The notes below the pieces were generated by a model. That model worked only from the letters and a program-made list of their open reading frames with translations. It had not been told where the DNA came from and did no database searches. 11,090 bases of DNA. Source: Acidocella sp. Lineage in GTDB: Bacteria > Pseudomonadota > Alphaproteobacteria > Acetobacterales > Acetobacteraceae. The stretch spans positions 1 through 11,090 of the forward strand of contig JAQNCU010000064.1 of NCBI GenBank assembly GCA_029077775.1, written 5' to 3'. Positions 7,655 through 11,090 of the stretch are shown here, one piece after another; within the stretch, counting starts at the first letter, position 1, and each line of letters starts with the position of its first letter. A program made the position numbers and the translations under genes.

Positions 7655-7678
7655 GTACTGATACATGTAATAAAGTAC
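7655..7678. promoter_or_regulatory. GTAC repeat flanking a TACATGTA palindrome
   Basis: Two GTAC tetramers (7655-7658 and 7675-7678) are spaced exactly 20 bases apart, and the perfect 8-base palindrome TACATGTA (7662-7669) lies between them. It sits 33 bases before the first gene of the molybdenum operon, where an operator overlapping or just after the promoter would be expected. This is a pattern seen by eye; no regulator gene is adjacent. Confidence 0.25.
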
Positions 7679-7698
7679 ACCAATAAGTCTACCATTCC

Positions 7699-7704
7699 AG
7701 GAGG
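7699..7704 (+). promoter_or_regulatory. Strong ribosome binding site deciding a GTG start
   Basis: AGGAGG, a full Shine-Dalgarno match, lies six bases before the GTG at 7711. It fixes that GTG as the start of the iron-sulfur subunit and implies efficient translation of the first gene of the operon. Confidence 0.85.
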
Positions 7705-7710
7705 AATAAA

Positions 7711-8208
7711 GTGCCGCAGGTAAAACTTACGGTTAACGGCAAGTCCCATATTGTCGATGTCGAGGCGCGAACCCTGTTGGTTGAGGCGCTGCGTGAAACG
7801 CTGGGGCTGACCGGGACGCATATTGGGTGTGACACCAGCCAATGCGGGGCCTGCGTGGTGCGGCTGGGTGACATGTCGGTGAAATCATGCAGCATTCTGG
7901 CTGTTCAGGCGCAGGGCGCGCCGATCACCACGATAGAGGGCCTGGCCGCCGCCGATGGCAGCCTGCACCCAATGCAGGCGATGTTCCGCGAGCATCACGC
8001 GCTGCAATGCGGCTATTGCACGCCGGGCATGGTCATGAGCGCGATTGATCTGGTTGAGCGCCATCCCGAGGGGTTGAGCGAAGCGGAAATCCGTCATGGG
8101 CTGGAGGGCAATCTGTGCCGCTGCACAGGCTATCATAACATCGTGAAGGCCATCGCCGCCGCCTGGCCTTTGATGCACGAGAAAGCATTGCCCGCCGCCG
8201 CTGAGTAG
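7711..8208 (+). CDS. [2Fe-2S] subunit of a molybdenum hydroxylase (CoxS/xanthine oxidase family)
   Basis: This 165-residue protein is the small electron-transfer subunit of a three-subunit molybdenum hydroxylase. The N-terminal plant-ferredoxin-like cluster has C40, C45, C48 and C60 (GCDTSQCGAC, then C after 11 residues). The C-terminal helical cluster has C100 and C103 (CGYC) and C136 and C138 (CRC). All eight ligands are present and the length is normal. It passes electrons from the Mo site to FAD in the next-but-one subunit; there is no signal peptide, so it is cytoplasmic. It starts at a GTG after an excellent AGGAGG. Database labels such as 'carbon monoxide dehydrogenase small subunit' would be misleading given the large subunit's active-site loop. 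A 76-base gap with an A/T-rich patch and no further gene separates it from the large-subunit gene, in the order S-L-M. Confidence 0.95.
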   Translation: MPQVKLTVNGKSHIVDVEARTLLVEALRETLGLTGTHIGCDTSQCGACVVRLGDMSVKSCSILAVQAQGAPITTIEGLAAADGSLHPMQAMFREHHALQCGYCTPGMVMSAIDLVERHPEGLSEAEIRHGLEGNLCRCTGYHNIVKAIAAAWPLMHEKALPAAAE

Positions 8209-8284
8209 AGTGATGGCGCGGCGTGACGGTGGATTGACTGGCTAAATAATAAAAATATCAGGAACATTCCCAGGAGTTGCAGCT

Positions 8285-10666
8285 ATGAAAGTTGACGGCA
8301 TTGGCGCCTCGATCAAGCGCAAGGAAGATCTCAGGTTTTTGTCGGGTAACGGAAAATACGTGGACGACCTCACCCGCCCAGGGCAGGTCTATGCGCATTT
8401 TTACCGCTCCGATGTCGCGCATGGTGTGCTCAAACGGGTGGATGCCAAAGCGGCTTTGGCCATGCCGGGTGTGCTCGCGGTGTTCACGGGTGAGGATATT
8501 GCCGCCGCCAAAATCGGCGGTGTGCCCTGTGGCTGGCAGGTGCACAGCAAAGATGGCTCACCGATGGTCGAGCCGCTGCACCCGGTACTGGCCATTGGTA
8601 AGGTGCGGTATGTGGGCGATGCGATCGCCATGATCGTGGCCGAAACCCGGGCGCAAGCCAAAGACGCCGCCGAGGCTTTGGTGGTCGAGATCGACGCGCT
8701 GCCGGTGGCGGCCGACCTCACGGCGGCTCTCGCCCCCGGCGCGCCGCTGGTACATGACGAGGCGGCTGGCAATGTCTGCTTCGATTGGCATATCGGCGAT
8801 AAAGCCGCCGTGGATGCGGCCTTCGCCAAGGCGCACAAAGTGGCGAAGCTGGAATTGGTGAATAACCGGCTGGTGCCCAACGCAATGGAGCCGCGCGCCG
8901 CGATTGCTGAGTATGATACATCATCGGGTGATTACACCCTGCACACCACCACACAGAACCCGCATGTCATACGCCTGTTGATGGGGGCCTTCGTGCTGGG
9001 GATCCCTGAGCATAAATTGCGGATTGTGGCACCGGATGTCGGCGGCGGATTCGGCTCGAAAATTTTCCACTACGCCGAGGAAGCCGCGCTTACCTGGGCC
9101 TCCCCCAAAATCAAGCGTCCGATCAAATGGACGTCTGATCGCTCGGAAGCCTTCGTGACCGACGCGCATGGCCGCGACCATATCTCAGTCGCTGAACTGG
9201 CGATGGATGCGGAAGGCAGGTTTTTGGGTCTCCGGGTGAATACCAAGGCAAATATGGGGGCGTATCTATCCACCTTCGCGCCATCCGTGCCAACCTATCT
9301 CTCCGCCACATTGCTGGCCGGGGTTTATACCACGCCCGCGATCTATGCCGAGGTGAAGGCGGTGTTCACCAATACCGTGCCTGTGGATGCCTATCGTGGC
9401 GCCGGGCGGCCAGAGAGCACGTATCTGCTGGAGCGTCTGGTCGATATCGCGGCGGGTGTGATGGGCATGGATAAGATCGCCATTCGCAAGAAGAATTTCA
9501 TCCCCAACTCCGCCTTTCCGTATCAAACGCCCGTGGCCCTGCAATATGACAGCGGCGATTATAACGCGACCTTCGATGCCTGCCTCAAAGCCTCGGATTA
9601 CGCCGGGTTCGAGACGCGCCGCCGCGCCGCCGCCGCGCGCGGCAAATTGCGCGGTATCGGCATTTCAACCTATGTCGAAGCCTGCGGCATCGCGCCATCG
9701 GCGGTGGCAGGGGCGCTTGGTGCCCGTGCCGGGCTGTATGAGGTGGCAAATATCCGCGTCCATCCCACAGGCTCGGTCACTGTGTTCACGGGCACGCATA
9801 GCCACGGGCAGGGGCACGAGACGACCTTCGCGCAATTAGTGGCCGAGCAGCTCGGCGTGCCGGTCGAGCAGGTCGATGTGGTGCATGGCGACACCGCCAA
9901 AATCCCCTTCGGTATGGGCACCTATGGCAGCCGCTCACTCGCGGTGGGTGGTTCGGCTATGGTCAAGGCGATGGATAAAATCATCCTGAAGGGCCGCAAG
10001 ATCGCGGCGCATCTGATGGAAACCGATATCGACGACGTGGAATTCAAGGACGGCAAGTTTACTGTCGCCGGCACGGATAAATCCAAAACCTTTGGAGAGG
10101 TCGCGCTCACCGCCTATGTTCCGCATAACTACCCGATCGAGGAGCTGGAGCCCGGGCTGGATGAGACCGCGTTTTACGACCCGAAAAACTTCACCTATCC
10201 GGGCGGGTGCCATATCGCGGAGGTCGAGATCGACCCGGATACCGGGACGGTTTCGATGGTCGGGTTCACGGCGGTCGATGACATCGGGCGCGTGATCAAT
10301 CCGATGATCGTCGAAGGCCAGGTACAAGGCGGCATCGCGCAAGGCATTGGCCAGGCGCTGCTGGAACACGCGATCTATGATGAGACGGGGCAGTTACTCT
10401 CAGGCTCGATGATGGACTACACCATGCCGCGCGCCGATGATATTCCGAACATTCTGGTCGGCACGGAATCGACGTTGTGTACGCATAACCCGCTGGGTGC
10501 CAAAGGCGTGGGCGAGGTGGGGGCCATCGGCAGTCCGCCCGCCGTGATCAACGCGGTGGTGGACGCGCTGCGGGATTATCATGTCACGCATCTGGACATG
10601 CCCGCGACACCGGCGAAAATCTGGGCTATTATTGAGGCCAACCGCCCGAAAATGGCCGCTGATTGA
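8285..10666 (+). CDS. Molybdopterin large subunit, form-II CoxL-like (probable aldehyde dehydrogenase)
   Basis: This 793-residue protein is the catalytic subunit of a xanthine-oxidase-family enzyme and binds the Mo-molybdopterin cofactor, probably as the cytosine dinucleotide. Cofactor motifs are GGGFGSK (253-259), GQGHET (508-513) and the catalytic Glu E744 in KGVGEVG. The active-site loop reads AYRGAGR (369-375). True aerobic CO dehydrogenases carry AYxCSFR there, with the Cys that bridges Mo and Cu; that Cys is absent here. AYRGAGR marks the form-II CoxL-like group, whose members are mostly uncharacterised or act on aldehydes and N-heterocycles. With the PQQ alcohol dehydrogenase nearby, aldehyde oxidation is the best guess. 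Isoquinoline- or nicotinate-type hydroxylation remains possible. The ATG at 8285 follows AGGAG by eight bases. The protein has no signal peptide, unlike the exported aldehyde and isoquinoline enzymes. Confidence 0.93.
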   Translation: MKVDGIGASIKRKEDLRFLSGNGKYVDDLTRPGQVYAHFYRSDVAHGVLKRVDAKAALAMPGVLAVFTGEDIAAAKIGGVPCGWQVHSKDGSPMVEPLHPVLAIGKVRYVGDAIAMIVAETRAQAKDAAEALVVEIDALPVAADLTAALAPGAPLVHDEAAGNVCFDWHIGDKAAVDAAFAKAHKVAKLELVNNRLVPNAMEPRAAIAEYDTSSGDYTLHTTTQNPHVIRLLMGAFVLGIPEHKLRIVAPDVGGGFGSKIFHYAEEAALTWASPKIKRPIKWTSDRSEAFVTDAHGRDHISVAELAMDAEGRFLGLRVNTKANMGAYLSTFAPSVPTYLSATLLAGVYTTPAIYAEVKAVFTNTVPVDAYRGAGRPESTYLLERLVDIAAGVMGMDKIAIRKKNFIPNSAFPYQTPVALQYDSGDYNATFDACLKASDYAGFETRRRAAAARGKLRGIGISTYVEACGIAPSAVAGALGARAGLYEVANIRVHPTGSVTVFTGTHSHGQGHETTFAQLVAEQLGVPVEQVDVVHGDTAKIPFGMGTYGSRSLAVGGSAMVKAMDKIILKGRKIAAHLMETDIDDVEFKDGKFTVAGTDKSKTFGEVALTAYVPHNYPIEELEPGLDETAFYDPKNFTYPGGCHIAEVEIDPDTGTVSMVGFTAVDDIGRVINPMIVEGQVQGGIAQGIGQALLEHAIYDETGQLLSGSMMDYTMPRADDIPNILVGTESTLCTHNPLGAKGVGEVGAIGSPPAVINAVVDALRDYHVTHLDMPATPAKIWAIIEANRPKMAAD

Positions 10667-10716
10667 CGCAGCCATTCGAAACATCAAGACGACAGCCATA
10701 CTGAGGAGAGCCCGAT

Positions 10717-11090
10717 ATGTATGATTTCGAATACGCCAAACCCGGAAGCCTTGCCGACGCCGTGAAGACACTCAGCGCGGATGGTGAAGCCAAGGCGCTG
10801 GCTGGCGGGATGACCTTTATTCCGGTGTTGAAGCAACGCCTGAACAAGCCATCGGCAGTTGTCGATCTCGGGGGTTTGGGGTTGGATTTCATTCGGCGTG
10901 AGGGCGACATGCTGGTCATCGGCGCGATGACGCCGCATGGCACGGTGGCGGCGTCGCCTGAGGTCAACCGGGCGATCCCGGCGCTGGCGGCACTCGCGGG
11001 CAATATCGGCGACCGGCAGGTGCGTTACCGTGGCACCATTGGCGGCTCGCTCGCCAATAATGACCCGTCAGCCTGCTACCCAGCCGCTGC
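10717..11090 (+). CDS. FAD-binding subunit of the molybdenum hydroxylase (CoxM family, partial)
   Basis: The first 124 codons of a CoxM-type medium subunit are present; the gene runs off the window. The two FAD pyrophosphate-binding motifs of the family are visible: AGGMTFIP (29-36) and TIGGSLANNDP (107-117). The N-terminus MYDFEYAKPGSLADAV is typical. The subunit takes electrons from the [2Fe-2S] protein and hands them to an acceptor (quinone, NAD+ or oxygen, depending on the family member); which one cannot be told. The ATG at 10717 is supported by GAGGAG (10703-10708) eight bases upstream. The 50-base gap after the large-subunit gene contains no terminator, so the three genes form one operon. 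Confidence 0.93.
   Translation, partial: MYDFEYAKPGSLADAVKTLSADGEAKALAGGMTFIPVLKQRLNKPSAVVDLGGLGLDFIRREGDMLVIGAMTPHGTVAASPEVNRAIPALAALAGNIGDRQVRYRGTIGGSLANNDPSACYPAA

Larger units (their letters stand above)
7425..7710. promoter_or_regulatory. Divergent intergenic region, A/T-rich on one side
   Basis: This 286-base region holds no convincing gene and must contain the promoters of both flanking transcripts. Of the 100 bases 7441-7540, 79 are A or T, in sharp contrast to the GC-rich genes on either side. On the - strand a TATGAT element (+ strand 7452-7457) would be a good -10 for the c-di-GMP gene, giving a leader of about 20 bases; no clear -35 pairs with it. On the + strand TTGACG (7634-7639) is a -35 candidate for the molybdenum operon, but possible -10 elements near 7656-7664 are poor or badly spaced. 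Several hairpins and a GTAC repeat lie in the right half and are listed separately. Confidence 0.45.

Noticed and set aside
7711..11090. Aerobic carbon monoxide dehydrogenase operon
   Set aside because: The large subunit has AYRGAGR instead of AYxCSFR, so the copper-binding Cys is missing, and the gene order is S-L-M rather than M-S-L.

Overview
The window looks like alphaproteobacterial chromosome, most likely from the acetic-acid-bacteria family (Acetobacteraceae) or a close relative. This rests on the GC-rich coding sequence, the separate but overlapping pqqC and pqqD genes, and the pairing of PQQ and molybdenum dehydrogenases typical of oxidative bacteria. The family-level placement is inference; no rRNA or other taxonomic marker is present.

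Layout. Positions 2-2179 (+ strand) hold the end of pqqB followed by complete pqqC, pqqD and pqqE. All are joined by 4-base start/stop overlaps, so this is a translationally coupled PQQ biosynthesis operon. It ends at a strong hairpin (2182-2207). Facing it on the - strand is a periplasmic PQQ alcohol dehydrogenase with a fused C-terminal cytochrome c domain (2224-4401), a direct user of the cofactor. Upstream of that, also on the - strand, is a 956-residue membrane c-di-GMP protein with an N-terminal membrane sensor, three PAS domains, GGDEF and EAL (4554-7424). A 286-base divergent intergenic region, with a very A/T-rich half, separates it from a + strand operon starting at 7711. That operon encodes the iron-sulfur, molybdopterin and FAD subunits of a xanthine-oxidase-family hydroxylase; the last gene is cut by the window edge.

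How the genes fit together. The simplest reading is an oxidation module. PQQ is made in the cytoplasm and loaded into the exported alcohol dehydrogenase, which passes electrons to cytochrome c. The aldehyde formed could then be oxidised by the molybdenum enzyme, whose large subunit carries the AYRGAGR active-site loop rather than the CO-dehydrogenase loop. The c-di-GMP protein between them may link redox or substrate state to lifestyle, but the sequence does not prove this.

The most interesting points are an Asp two residues after the catalytic Asp of the quinohemoprotein alcohol dehydrogenase (the pattern associated with lanthanide use in XoxF-type enzymes), the form-II CoxL-like motif, and the loss of one active-site His in PqqC. 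I do not see a wholly new system: every coding region belongs to a recognisable family.
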